Below, one piece after another: positions 25,660 through 34,344 of a stretch of 64,000 bases of DNA (position 1 is the stretch's first letter; each line of letters starts with the position of its first letter). The stretch is from Sphingobacteriales bacterium 16-39-50 (GTDB lineage Bacteria > Bacteroidota > Bacteroidia > Sphingobacteriales > Sphingobacteriaceae), in contig NCHA01000011.1 in assembly GCA_002257025.1 (NCBI GenBank), forward strand, positions 1 through 64,000. The letters run 5' to 3'. Both the position numbers and the translations under genes were made by a program. The notes beneath the pieces are model-generated. The model saw only the letters and a program-made list of their open reading frames with translations. It did not search any database and was not told the DNA's origin.

Positions 25660-26508
25660 ATGTTATTAGTTGCTGACAGCGGCTCAAGCAAAGCCGACTG
25701 GATATTAACGATTTCAGATACTGAAACCATCCCTTTCAGAACAAGTGGTATCAATCCATTCTTCCTGTCTGAGAAAGATATTATCAAAATATTCCAAAAT
25801 ACTCCTGAAATACAGCCCTATACAGATCAGGTAAAAGAAATATACTTTTTCGGAGCAGGATGTTCTAGTCCCGACCGACGTGAACATATTTCCAATGCCC
25901 TATCTAAAATATTTAAACATGCATTTGTAAGCGTCGATATAGATATCATTGCATCTATTTATGCCACTGCAGGTAATTCAAAAGGAATCTGTTGTATAAT
26001 CGGTACAGGATCTAACATTACTTATTTCGACGGATCAAAAATCCATGAAAGTAAGCATGGTCTGGGGTATATTCTTGGGGACGAAGGTTCTGGAACCTGG
26101 CTTGGGAGGCAATTAATTACAAGTTTCCTATATGGAAAGATGCCAGCTGATCTTTCAGATAGTTTTAAAAAAAACTACAAAATCGATAAAGAGTCTGTCA
26201 TAAAACATGTTTATCAGCAACCCGCACCGAATTTCTATCTGGCCTCTTTCGCACCCTTTCTAAGTGAACATATCGGCCACCCTTTTATCGTTGATGTTTT
26301 AAAAAAGGGCTTTAGTGAGTTTATAGAAACAAATATCAAGTCTTATCCAGATTACAAGGATCAAACCTGCCATTTCGTAGGCTCAATTGCATATCATTTC
26401 TCTGACATCCTGAAAGAGCTCTGTACTGCAAACGAAATTAAAGTAGGAAAAATCCTGAAACATCCTATCGAAGAACTATCCCGGTTTATTTTAAAAAATG
26501 GAATCTAG
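25660..26508 (+). CDS. N-acetylglucosamine kinase-like protein (BadF/BcrA ATPase fold)
   Basis: A 282-residue ASKHA-fold protein. Phosphate-1 loop: LLVADSGSSKADWIL; adenosine/phosphate-2 region: CCIIGTGSNITYFDG; further GYILGDEGSGTWLGRQL, which is typical of bacterial and mammalian GlcNAc kinases. Likely phosphorylates N-acetylglucosamine or another amino sugar, perhaps from cell-wall recycling. It follows the response regulator directly; a functional link between the two is not evident from the sequence. Confidence 0.85.
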   Translation: MLLVADSGSSKADWILTISDTETIPFRTSGINPFFLSEKDIIKIFQNTPEIQPYTDQVKEIYFFGAGCSSPDRREHISNALSKIFKHAFVSVDIDIIASIYATAGNSKGICCIIGTGSNITYFDGSKIHESKHGLGYILGDEGSGTWLGRQLITSFLYGKMPADLSDSFKKNYKIDKESVIKHVYQQPAPNFYLASFAPFLSEHIGHPFIVDVLKKGFSEFIETNIKSYPDYKDQTCHFVGSIAYHFSDILKELCTANEIKVGKILKHPIEELSRFILKNGI

Positions 26509-26548
26509 ATTCTTCAATATTCAGATAGTTCAGCCTATAATCTAGTCA

Positions 26549-26839
26549 CTAAGGCAACTCAGGGCTTAGGGATTTTGAATCCTGATAAGCGTCTACCAAA
26601 TCTTTAAGCGAGCTAACCTCAAAATCAATACCCCATGGGTTCCATGAAATAAATCGCATTTTTGTCGACTTGGTCTGGCCAGCCAATTTCTTGTTCGATA
26701 TTTCCTCATAAATACCAAAATTACCCAAACTGTAATAGTTAATTTTAACTTCTTCGCCACTCAAATCATGCGATTTTATCAATTCAAATCCCATTGTTTT
26801 GATCCAGTCTTTTATCGCGGCTATTTTACTTTTTACCAT
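26549..26839 (-). CDS. Small protein of unknown function
   Basis: A 96-residue soluble protein, mostly polar, with no signal peptide or cysteines. The middle (KINYYSLGNFGIYEEISNKKL, KMRFISWNPWGIDFEV) is beta-strand-like and rich in aromatics. I do not recognise a family. It is on the opposite strand to its neighbours, converging with the kinase gene at a 40-base interval, and has a start (MVKSKIAAIKDWI) that looks natural. Confidence 0.55.
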   Translation of the reverse strand: MVKSKIAAIKDWIKTMGFELIKSHDLSGEEVKINYYSLGNFGIYEEISNKKLAGQTKSTKMRFISWNPWGIDFEVSSLKDLVDAYQDSKSLSPELP

Positions 26840-27168
26840 ACTGATATAATTTTAACAGATTAACTAATTATACTCGAAAATCAGACCAAATGTTTTTCCT
26901 TTGATCAAATAATTGTCAGATTATTATGCTTAATTGCTAAAAGTGCTTTACAAAAGTTATTTGAGTGTTAATCCTGTAAATTATTGCAGATTAATGACTT
27001 AGCTAAGAATATTTAGGCATGAACTTTTTAGAAAAGTGTAGAAAATAATGGACAATCTTCTGTACATTATTGCTCAAAATCCCCTTGCCCCTACAAAGCT
27101 TTGTGACTAATGTTACAATAAGATTTAGTGAAACGTGCTAACTTGCAGAGATCTAAAGAAGAAAAATA
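26840..27168. other. 329-base non-coding interval
   Basis: Divergent intergenic region between the small unknown gene and the TlpA gene. I see no gene, tRNA or terminator. It contains a 12-bp palindrome ACAAAGCTTTGT (27093-27104) and the dyad AATAATG (27044-27050) / CATTATT (27065-27071). A -7-like TAACTTGC near 27135 is one mismatch from consensus. Confidence 0.5.
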
Positions 27169-27750
27169 ATGGGATTGTTAAGGTTTATCAAATCAAATAT
27201 CAGTAATATTCTGTTTGTGCTTTTTGCAGGTATTATGTTCTTTAGTGCTGATGCGAGGACACTCCTGATCAAGGGATTGATGAGCACCGGGCTTTACAAT
27301 GCCGATGCTCCCTCTAAAGATCTAAAAATAAGCAAATCCGTTCCTTCTGACCTGACTTTCAGATCAGAAGACGGGGAGCTGCTTAAGCTGGGCGAAAATA
27401 AAGGTGAAGTTTACTTTATCAATTTTTGGGCAACCTGGTGCCCCCCATGTCGTGCCGAAATGCCTTCAATAAATTCATTGTATTCGAAAATTAAGAACAA
27501 AGATAAAGTCAATTTTATTATGGTAGATGTTGACAATAAAATTGCATCATCTGTTAAGTTTATGAAAAAACACTCTTACCAACTAAAAGTCTATTCGAGT
27601 GAGTCGGCAATACCCGAACATATTTTTAGCGGCACTCTCCCTACAACAGTAATTGTAGGACCGAAAGGAGATATCGTTTTTCAGCATAGTGGGATGGCAG
27701 ATTATGATAATGCTGAAATGCTGAACTTCTTAAACGCCCTGAGCAGATAA
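27169..27750 (+). CDS. TlpA-like thioredoxin-fold protein
   Basis: A 193-residue protein with a membrane anchor at residues 11-27 and a thioredoxin-fold domain from about residue 60. The active site is C-P-P-C (Cys91, Cys94) in NFWATWCPPCRAEMPS, and the cis-proline loop is in LPTTVIVG. Proteins of this group reduce periplasmic disulfides, for example in cytochrome c or copper-centre assembly. The downstream rhodanese-like gene also encodes a periplasmic cysteine-rich protein, so the pair may serve a shared redox or sulfur task; this is inference. Confidence 0.9.
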   Translation: MGLLRFIKSNISNILFVLFAGIMFFSADARTLLIKGLMSTGLYNADAPSKDLKISKSVPSDLTFRSEDGELLKLGENKGEVYFINFWATWCPPCRAEMPSINSLYSKIKNKDKVNFIMVDVDNKIASSVKFMKKHSYQLKVYSSESAIPEHIFSGTLPTTVIVGPKGDIVFQHSGMADYDNAEMLNFLNALSR

Positions 27751-27796
27751 AAGAACAAATTAGTAAGTATTTTAACCTCCCCTATTTATAAATGCT

Positions 27797-27804
27797 TAAT
27801 TTTG
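27797..27804 (+). promoter_or_regulatory. Putative -7 promoter element of the rhodanese-like gene
   Basis: TAATTTTG matches TAnnTTTG exactly and lies 21 bases before the ATG at 27825. It overlaps the coding region of a longer frame that would begin at 27792, which argues for the shorter protein. Confidence 0.4.
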
Positions 27805-27824
27805 TAATTAATAATCTATACAAC

Positions 27825-28289
27825 ATGAAAATTCTTTTTTATACCATATTATTTTTCATATCAGCAACAAGCTACAGCCTGGCTCAAACTACCATCAGAG
27901 CTAATCAGGCATTAGACAAAAAAGACAATTGGACTCAAAAAGACCTGATTGAGCCTTCTGCTCTGGCAGCTATCATTAATAATCCCAAAACTGCTCAGCC
28001 TAAGATATTTAATATTGGTGTAGTTGATAATATCAAGGGGGCAATAAATTTGGGTGGGGTGAGTGAAAAAGAGAATCTCCTGAAGTTAAACAACGCTTTA
28101 TCAAAATTACCAAAGAATACTTTTGTTGTAGTTTACTGTGGTTGCTGCCCTTTTGAAAGATGTCCTAACATCCGCCCGGCGGTAAACATGCTCAAAACTA
28201 AAGGTTTCACAAATGGTAAGCTGCTCAACCTGCCTACAAATTTGAAACAGAACTGGATTGAGAAAGGCTATCCAATGGCGGCAAAATAA
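27825..28289 (+). CDS. Exported rhodanese-like protein
   Basis: A 154-residue protein (start MKILFYTILFF, followed by a signal peptide ending near YSLAQ). The rest matches a rhodanese domain: a segment INLGGVSEKENLLKL and the active-site loop position VVVYCGCCPFERCPN. The loop has four cysteines in ten residues, more than the single Cys of ordinary sulfurtransferases, so metal or persulfide binding is possible. A longer start at 27792 is disfavoured by the better signal peptide here. It lies 74 bases after the TlpA gene. Confidence 0.8.
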   Translation: MKILFYTILFFISATSYSLAQTTIRANQALDKKDNWTQKDLIEPSALAAIINNPKTAQPKIFNIGVVDNIKGAINLGGVSEKENLLKLNNALSKLPKNTFVVVYCGCCPFERCPNIRPAVNMLKTKGFTNGKLLNLPTNLKQNWIEKGYPMAAK

Positions 28290-28389
28290 CTGGAATCTGT
28301 TGCCTGTTGTCAGTTAGCTGTTAGCTGAAAAGGGAAATTATTAATGTAGGTGATAATTATTATTGAATCCGTTCTCGTTCTAAATTCTT

Positions 28390-28409
28390 AACCCGATAAC
28401 TATAGGGTT
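28390..28409. repeat. Degenerate copy of the CCCGATA..TATCGGG palindrome
   Basis: AACCC and GGGTT are the outer arms; the inner GATA/TATA pair has a mismatch. Same family as 227-240, 44771-44788 and 57972-57989. Confidence 0.5.
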
Positions 28410-28473
28410 TCAACTACCCCTCAAATCTTTACATATTTCCCAATCCGGGAATTTAGGTTAAATTTTTGCCATA

Positions 28474-28489
28474 ATCGTGGAAATTTTTC
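28474..28489 (+). promoter_or_regulatory. 16-bp motif also found upstream of the adhesin
   Basis: ATCGTGGAAATTTTTC here and ATCGTGGAATATTTTC on the minus strand at 56190-56205 differ at two positions. Both lie upstream of surface-glycan or adhesin genes and point towards them. A common regulator is an inference from only two instances. Confidence 0.35.
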
Positions 28490-28733
28490 TACACTCTTTC
28501 GGGAATAATTTCCACACTTGCCTCCACTATATGCTCATAGCAAGTTTAATTGCTTTGGCACTTTCATTGTACTGTTTGTTCAATAATTATTTAACTAATT
28601 TTTATTCTATAAGGTTAATATATTTTCAATAATTAAGTACTTTTAGTACCTGTATTCTTTATTTGAATTGCCTGGTAGATAAGTGGTTATTAAAATATAT
28701 CTCTTTCAATGAGAAGGCAGGGCTATTTAAATT

Positions 28734-29120
28734 ATGAAAAAACAAATTCTGGTTGTAGATGATGAGCTGAGCATATTAAAACTGCTCAATTTCATACTGT
28801 CAAAAGACTATGATCTTGTGATTAAACAAAATGGCGCAGATGCTATAAGTTGGCTTGAAGATGGCAATGATCCGGCACTGATTATTTCTGATCTGGAAAT
28901 GCCATATATTGATGGTGGTTCATTTATAAGAAACTTGAAGATTAGCGGATTTTACAGAGATACCCCTGTAATTCTTCTTTCAGGGGCAGATAATCTTGAT
29001 AAGATCGTTGAGCAAATGCCATTCCGGGCAGATTGTTATTTTAAAAAGCCCTTCAATCCTACTGAATTAAAGTCATCAATAACTGAAACACTTCAAAAGC
29101 ATAATGTCGCAAATAATTAA
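28734..29120 (+). CDS. Single-domain response regulator heading the exopolysaccharide locus
   Basis: A 128-residue receiver domain. Acidic pocket Asp9-Asp10 (VVDDELS), phospho-acceptor Asp53 (IISDLEMPYIDG), conserved Lys in YFKKPFNP. There is no DNA-binding or catalytic output domain. The reading frame overlaps the next gene by 17 bases, so the two are translationally linked, and that gene encodes a sugar transferase with its own receiver-like domain. A phospho-controlled role in polysaccharide initiation is plausible. Confidence 0.88.
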   Translation: MKKQILVVDDELSILKLLNFILSKDYDLVIKQNGADAISWLEDGNDPALIISDLEMPYIDGGSFIRNLKISGFYRDTPVILLSGADNLDKIVEQMPFRADCYFKKPFNPTELKSSITETLQKHNVANN

Positions 29121-30213
29121 GCAAGGAGGAGATACCAACACCGTGCACCATTTAAGCATTGCTTATATGGGCACAGGTTCTACATCCTTGCTGATTAAGG
29201 AATTACCATCCGAATTTTTCATAAATAAACATCACACCTTAGAAGAACTTCAGGACTATCTGGATAATCAGTCAATTTTAACTTTACCTGATGTAATACT
29301 GATTGAAACTGACTCGGAGGGTAAGTGTTTTGAATTTATCGAGAAAATTAAAAAAAATCCACTTTATCGTGAGTTGATTATTGTTCTGATTGCATCTGAA
29401 AGAGATAAAGCATGGAAAGCAAGTGCTTTAAAATTAAAAGTACACGACTTTTATGTCATGCCCTTCCCTGTTGAACATCTGATAGAAAGGCTAAATTTTT
29501 TAGTTAAATTCAAACTGATCAGACCACAGCTTTCTGTACTGGAAAACTCTGATGTTACCTACAAATTACCACAGATGAAGCGTCTTTTTGATGTAGTAGT
29601 CTCAGCAATATGCATCATTGTTTTAGCACCTGTTCTAATTTTAACCGCAATATTAATTCGTTTGGACTCAAAAGGGCCGATTATTTATAAAAGCAGAAGA
29701 GTGGGTACCGGATACAATATATTTGATTTCTACAAATTCAGATCCATGAGGGTAGGAGCCGACAGGCAGTTGGAAGATTTATCAGATCTTAATCGATACA
29801 AGAATGATGAAACCCCGGAAGAAGAAGCTGATGACCAGAAAAAGCGAACAACATTTATAAAATTAGTTAACGACCCCAGAATAACCCGGTTTGGTTCCTT
29901 CATCAGAAGGACCAGTATTGATGAATTGCCCCAACTATTTAATGTTTTAAAAGGTGATATGTCTCTGGTTGGGAACAGGCCATTACCTCTTTATGAAGCT
30001 GAAATGCTGACATCAAATGATTGGTCACAACGTTTTATGGGACCAGCAGGTGTTACAGGTTTGTGGCAAATAAAAAGTAGAGGAAAAAAAGATATTTCCG
30101 AGCGGGAACGGAAAAAATTTGATAACTTTTACGCGACAAAATATTCATTCTGGTTCGATTTTGAAATATTGATTAAAACACTGCCGGTAATATTACATAA
30201 GGAAAAATTTTAA
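29104..30213 (+). CDS. Pseudo-receiver fused to a polyprenyl-phosphate sugar-1-phosphate transferase
   Basis: A 369-residue protein. The C-terminal two-thirds is a bacterial sugar transferase (PF02397-like): membrane segment at about residues 162-185 after KRLFDVVVSA, then KFRSMRVGAD, RRTSIDELPQLFNVLKGDMS and GVTGLWQI. It starts polysaccharide assembly by transferring a sugar-1-phosphate to undecaprenyl phosphate. The N-terminal ~145 residues resemble a receiver domain, but the phospho-acceptor position is Glu68 (DVILIETDSEG), the DD pair is absent and the conserved Lys is Met (YVMPFP). It overlaps the preceding response regulator. Confidence 0.85.
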   Translation: MSQIIKQGGDTNTVHHLSIAYMGTGSTSLLIKELPSEFFINKHHTLEELQDYLDNQSILTLPDVILIETDSEGKCFEFIEKIKKNPLYRELIIVLIASERDKAWKASALKLKVHDFYVMPFPVEHLIERLNFLVKFKLIRPQLSVLENSDVTYKLPQMKRLFDVVVSAICIIVLAPVLILTAILIRLDSKGPIIYKSRRVGTGYNIFDFYKFRSMRVGADRQLEDLSDLNRYKNDETPEEEADDQKKRTTFIKLVNDPRITRFGSFIRRTSIDELPQLFNVLKGDMSLVGNRPLPLYEAEMLTSNDWSQRFMGPAGVTGLWQIKSRGKKDISERERKKFDNFYATKYSFWFDFEILIKTLPVILHKEKF

Positions 30214-30216
30214 TAT

Positions 30217-30894
30217 ATGTTCAGAAAATACTTTTTTTTAGCAACGTTTTCTATACTTCTTTTAAGTAATTCTGCTAAGTCGCAGGAAACGATGATGACC
30301 GACATTTCATATGTTTTCCTTGAAAAACTGATTGCTACTGCTAAGGAAAACTATCCCAGAATGAATAATTATGAAGGTCGCATAAAGATCGCTAAAACTA
30401 CGGTTGGCCAGGAGCAATTATCATGGCTCGACGCCTTTTCATTTTCCTACATTTACAATCCCAACAATACTTTAGATCTGGCAGTTCCCCGATTTTTTAA
30501 TGGATATCAGGTTGCATTCAATTTTAACCTAAGTTCAATTCTCCAGAAACCAGGCAATGTAAAACAGGCCAAAGAAAGTGTTAAACTTGCCCAATATGAC
30601 CTTGATGAATATCATTTAACTCTTGAAACAGAAGTGAAACGACGCTATTTTACCTATGTTCAGGCACTTTCCAATTTACGTCTCCAAACCAAACTGAGCT
30701 CTGACGCACTCAATGTCAGTAATGATGTCAAAACAAAATTTGAAAAAAGCGAGATAACTTATGAGCAATTTACATTAATGCAAATGTCCTATTCAGGAGC
30801 ATTGCAATCTAAAATTGCCGCAGAATCAAATTTTCTGATCGCCAAAGCATCACTTGAAGAATTATTGACAAAAAAGATCGAAGAAATACAGTAG
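30217..30894 (+). CDS. Short TolC-like exported protein of the exopolysaccharide locus
   Basis: A 225-residue protein with a signal peptide (to about residue 23, ending AKSQ). It resembles one half of a TolC-family channel: helical heptad-rich segments (VKQAKESVKLAQYDLDEYHLTLETEVKRR) with a beta hairpin (FSFSYIYNPNNTLDLAVPRF). Canonical TolC proteins are about 440 residues with two repeats, so this one could assemble from six copies or act differently. It starts 3 bases after the sugar transferase, and 8 bases before the Wzc-like gene, so it is probably part of the envelope export machine. Confidence 0.75.
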   Translation: MFRKYFFLATFSILLLSNSAKSQETMMTDISYVFLEKLIATAKENYPRMNNYEGRIKIAKTTVGQEQLSWLDAFSFSYIYNPNNTLDLAVPRFFNGYQVAFNFNLSSILQKPGNVKQAKESVKLAQYDLDEYHLTLETEVKRRYFTYVQALSNLRLQTKLSSDALNVSNDVKTKFEKSEITYEQFTLMQMSYSGALQSKIAAESNFLIAKASLEELLTKKIEEIQ

Positions 30895-30902
30895 TGTAAA
30901 GT

Positions 30903-33098
30903 ATGGAAGAACTAAAAAAATTCATTGACTTATTATTACGCTACAAAATAGTTTTAATTACTGTGCCGCTTATTACGGTCATGGTTACTTTTTATATTGT
31001 CCGAAATCTTCCTGATGTTTATCCGGCACAAGCCCAGATTGCAACAGGTATTGTGGACGAAACTCAACAAATGGCACTTTCGGAAGCCAGTGTTTTACAG
31101 GAATCAAGAATCAACCAGAAATTTATCAATATGGTGCAGGTCATGAATTCAAAAAGCATGATTGACCTGGTTTCATACAAATTAATTATACATGACCTGA
31201 GCAGTAAGCCTTTTAGAGAGCCCAGTGAACTTCTAAAAACACTAAATCTTGAGGCTAAAAAACATGCATTAAGTGTCTTTAAAGAAAAATACAATAAAAA
31301 AGAAGGCTTAAATTTACGAAATGACGATGAAAATGGCTTGCATCGGATATTAGGGTCTATGGGTTATGACTATATGTCATTAATGGATGATATGCTTATT
31401 TACCGTGCAGGAACCACAGACTTTATCTTCATTGATTTCCAATCTGAAAATTCAGAACTATCCGCATTTGTGGTCAATACATTATCCAACGAATTTACTG
31501 ACTATTATACCGTTCTTGTTAAGGAAAACCAGCGATCTTCAGTCAACTTTCTGAAAAACCTGTTGAAAATAAAATCAGATACCCTTCAAGCGAGGATTAG
31601 TGGTCTGCGTGAATACAAAATAGAAAACAGAATACTTAATCTGGATGAACAATCCTCTCAGATCTATACGCAGACTGCAGATTATGAACTAAGAATACAG
31701 CAGGCTGAAAAAGATATTGTAGCTCTTAAAGGAACAATTGCCAATATTGATAAAAGATTCGACCCTGCTGACCGCCGATACATGGAATCGACCTTTACTG
31801 ATATTAATCAAAAGATAATTGGGTCGAAGGCTCTGATGAATGCGCTGCAGGATAAATACATTCAGAGTGATTTTGATGAGCGTTATAAAAATTCAATCGA
31901 TTCACTTCAGAGGATTGTAAGTGCCCAGATCAATTCGATGTCGGATAAATACACTGATAACCCCCTAAGCTCAAAAACCGCTCTCATTCAAAAGAAACTT
32001 GATCTGCAGATTGAACTTGACCGTACTGTTTATGGCTTGAATTCGCTCAAAAATCAGCTTGCTGTCATGAGTAAGAAATTCGAGCAACTGGTACCCCATG
32101 AGGCTGTAATTCAAAGCTATGAACGGGATATCCAAACAGGCAGTGAAGAGTATCAGGATTTACTGGCACAGTACAACAAAGTGACTATGGAGGCTGAGTT
32201 TCCTGTCAAACTCAGACAAGCACAGGTTGCAATGCCCGGGCTACCGCTACCATCAAAAAAAATGCTCCTGGTTATTATCAGTGGAATGTTAAGCGGTGTC
32301 TTTTGTGTGATCATCCTGTTTGTTATGTTCTTCCTGGATAACCGTATCCGTCGCCCGGCAGACCTTGTACTGCTTACTAAAGCACCTGTACTTGGTTATC
32401 TCAACCTTGTTGGTAAGTCGACACTCGATCTGAAAGGTATCTGGAAAAACCTGCATGGAACCGCAGAAATGCGTGAATTTAAAAAGCAGCTTCGGTCCAC
32501 CCGATTTGAAGTAAACCGTGAACTCGCCCGAACCTCAGACCGTGGTCAGGTTTTAAGCATTACCAGTATCAGCGAAGGGGAAGGGAAAACACTTATTTCA
32601 GCCTGCATCGCTTATACCTATGTAATGGTAAATAAGAAAGTTCTGCTTATCGACGGGAACTTCGACAATCCATCTATCACCAAGAACTCCAATACTAAAC
32701 TATTCCTTGAAGATTTTCTGCACTCCGGTGATCTGGGTGGAATTAATTTCAATTCCGGAATAATGGTCATGGGAAACCGGGGTGGAGACAAATCATTGCT
32801 GGAAGTATGCGACGAAGAAACAATCATGGAAAGGCTGGAACAATTACGATCACACTTTGATGTTATACTTGTTGAGACCCCTCCTCTTGATGCTCTGAAT
32901 AAAGCAAAAGAATGGATATTATTTACCGACAAAACTTTAAGTGTTTTTGAAGCTGACCAAACTTTAAATGAAGTAAAGAATCAGCATATAAACTATCTGA
33001 CAACACTAAATGGCCAGTTTATTGGCTGGATTCTGAACAAAGTTAAGCAACAGGGGAAACCTGAAGAACGGATTGACCATGCAAATGTATTAGAATGA
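30903..33098 (+). CDS. Wzc-like polysaccharide co-polymerase with altered kinase domain
   Basis: A 731-residue inner-membrane protein. A membrane helix near residue 15-32 is followed by a Wzz-type periplasmic region with long coiled coils (LQARISGLREYKIENR and more) to a second helix at about residues 455-478. A cytoplasmic P-loop domain follows with the Walker-A-type loop ISEGEGKT. In the A' motif (VLLIDGNFDNPS), the usual Asp-x-Asp is Asp-x-Asn, and in Walker B (VILVETPPLDA) the usual Asp is Glu. No tyrosine cluster occurs at the C-terminus. ATPase or kinase activity may be lost or changed; chain-length control is likely kept. Confidence 0.85.
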   Translation: MEELKKFIDLLLRYKIVLITVPLITVMVTFYIVRNLPDVYPAQAQIATGIVDETQQMALSEASVLQESRINQKFINMVQVMNSKSMIDLVSYKLIIHDLSSKPFREPSELLKTLNLEAKKHALSVFKEKYNKKEGLNLRNDDENGLHRILGSMGYDYMSLMDDMLIYRAGTTDFIFIDFQSENSELSAFVVNTLSNEFTDYYTVLVKENQRSSVNFLKNLLKIKSDTLQARISGLREYKIENRILNLDEQSSQIYTQTADYELRIQQAEKDIVALKGTIANIDKRFDPADRRYMESTFTDINQKIIGSKALMNALQDKYIQSDFDERYKNSIDSLQRIVSAQINSMSDKYTDNPLSSKTALIQKKLDLQIELDRTVYGLNSLKNQLAVMSKKFEQLVPHEAVIQSYERDIQTGSEEYQDLLAQYNKVTMEAEFPVKLRQAQVAMPGLPLPSKKMLLVIISGMLSGVFCVIILFVMFFLDNRIRRPADLVLLTKAPVLGYLNLVGKSTLDLKGIWKNLHGTAEMREFKKQLRSTRFEVNRELARTSDRGQVLSITSISEGEGKTLISACIAYTYVMVNKKVLLIDGNFDNPSITKNSNTKLFLEDFLHSGDLGGINFNSGIMVMGNRGGDKSLLEVCDEETIMERLEQLRSHFDVILVETPPLDALNKAKEWILFTDKTLSVFEADQTLNEVKNQHINYLTTLNGQFIGWILNKVKQQGKPEERIDHANVLE

Positions 33099-33099
33099 T

Positions 33100-34287
33100 A
33101 TGCCGTATCATATCACAATATATTTTTGGATAGTAATCCAGGTATTGATAGGATATAATCTTCTTTTACCACTGATACTCTTTTTTTTTTACAAATTTTC
33201 TGGTATACTGAGAAAACAGACATTGGAAGGTCGTTACGTACAGGAAATTGATTATGCAATAATAGTCACTGCATACGAACAGACCGATCTTATTCCTGCG
33301 GCAGTCAATTCAATCCTGAAATCAAATTACAGCAGGTTTTTAGTATATGTTGTGGCTGACAAATGTGATGTGTCCAACCTGCATTTCAATGATGAACGGG
33401 TAGTTCTGCTCAGACCAGAGCAAACTCTTGCAAGTAATACCGCTTCACATTTCTATGCGATCAGGCATTTTAAAAGAGAACATACACATCTCACAATAAT
33501 TGATAGTGACAATTTAGTTGAAAGCGGATACTTAAATGAGCTCAATAAATATTTCAATAAGGGTTTTATTGCAGTACAAGGAATAAGAAAAGCTAAGAAT
33601 CTGGATACCAATTTAGCGGCCCTCGATGCTGCGAGAGACCTTTATTATCATTTTTATGATGGAAGGGTTCTATTTGGTCTAGGCTCATCCGCTACACTCT
33701 CCGGTTCTGGGATGGCTTTTGCCATTGGGTTGTATCGCGAATGTCTGGAAGATAAAGAGATACGCGGGGCAGGTTTTGATAAATTTCTCCAATACAGCAT
33801 TGTAAAACGTAAACATCGGATAGCATTTGCAGAAAAAGCAATTGTATATGATGAAAAGACATCTGTTTCTGATCAATTAGTTAAACAAAGATCCAGATGG
33901 ATAAATACCTGGTTTAAATATTTTTCAAATGGATTTAAGCTCCTGCTAATGGGTCTTCAGAATTTAAATCTAAATCAGTTTTTGTTCGGATTAACATTGC
34001 TCAGGCCACCCCTTTTTATCTTCCTTATTCTCTCATTAATATGCCTGATTATCAATATCTTTTTAAATCCAAACTTAGCTTTTATATGGACCTTTGCATT
34101 TGTATGTTTTTTAATAGGTTTTGGTATCGCACTATTCCGAAAAAATACAGATCTGAGAATTTATAAAGCACTAATAAATATTCCTGAATTCATGTTCTTT
34201 CAAGTGTTGTCATTGCTTAAAATAAAGTCGGCGAACAAAATTTCAGTGGCTACAAAACATCTTCACAAAAAATATTCTGAAGATTAA
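33100..34287 (+). CDS. Membrane-bound family 2 glycosyltransferase
   Basis: A 395-residue processive-type GT2. A membrane helix at residues 7-30 precedes the GT-A domain, with the metal-binding Asp-x-Asp in LTIIDSDNLVES, the acceptor-base region RGAGFDKFLQ and a QxxRW-type motif KQRSRWINTW. Two helices follow near 290-312 and 330-350. The layout resembles the synthases of beta-linked exopolysaccharides and the Wzc-adjacent transferases. It begins 1 base after the Wzc-like stop codon and is probably co-translated. Confidence 0.88.
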   Translation: MPYHITIYFWIVIQVLIGYNLLLPLILFFFYKFSGILRKQTLEGRYVQEIDYAIIVTAYEQTDLIPAAVNSILKSNYSRFLVYVVADKCDVSNLHFNDERVVLLRPEQTLASNTASHFYAIRHFKREHTHLTIIDSDNLVESGYLNELNKYFNKGFIAVQGIRKAKNLDTNLAALDAARDLYYHFYDGRVLFGLGSSATLSGSGMAFAIGLYRECLEDKEIRGAGFDKFLQYSIVKRKHRIAFAEKAIVYDEKTSVSDQLVKQRSRWINTWFKYFSNGFKLLLMGLQNLNLNQFLFGLTLLRPPLFIFLILSLICLIINIFLNPNLAFIWTFAFVCFLIGFGIALFRKNTDLRIYKALINIPEFMFFQVLSLLKIKSANKISVATKHLHKKYSED

Positions 34288-34344
34288 CAATTGATGACCC
34301 TGACATAAATATAAATAGTTAATATTGATTAGAGGGTTTAAATC

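Larger units (their letters stand above)
28290..28733. other. 444-base non-coding interval before the exopolysaccharide locus
   Basis: No gene seen. It holds low-complexity words TTGTCAGTTAGCTGTTAGCTG (28308-28327), a degenerate copy of the AACCCGATA palindrome (28390-28409), a dyad GTGGAAATT (28477-28485) / AATTTCCAC (28507-28515) and a segment at 28474-28489 shared with the adhesin upstream region. It is probably the control region of the polysaccharide operon. Confidence 0.6.

Noticed and set aside
26505-26545. Inverted CTAGATT/AATCTAG at the end of the kinase gene as terminator
   Set aside because: The stem is short, AT-rich and separated by 26 bases; a terminator is not convincing.
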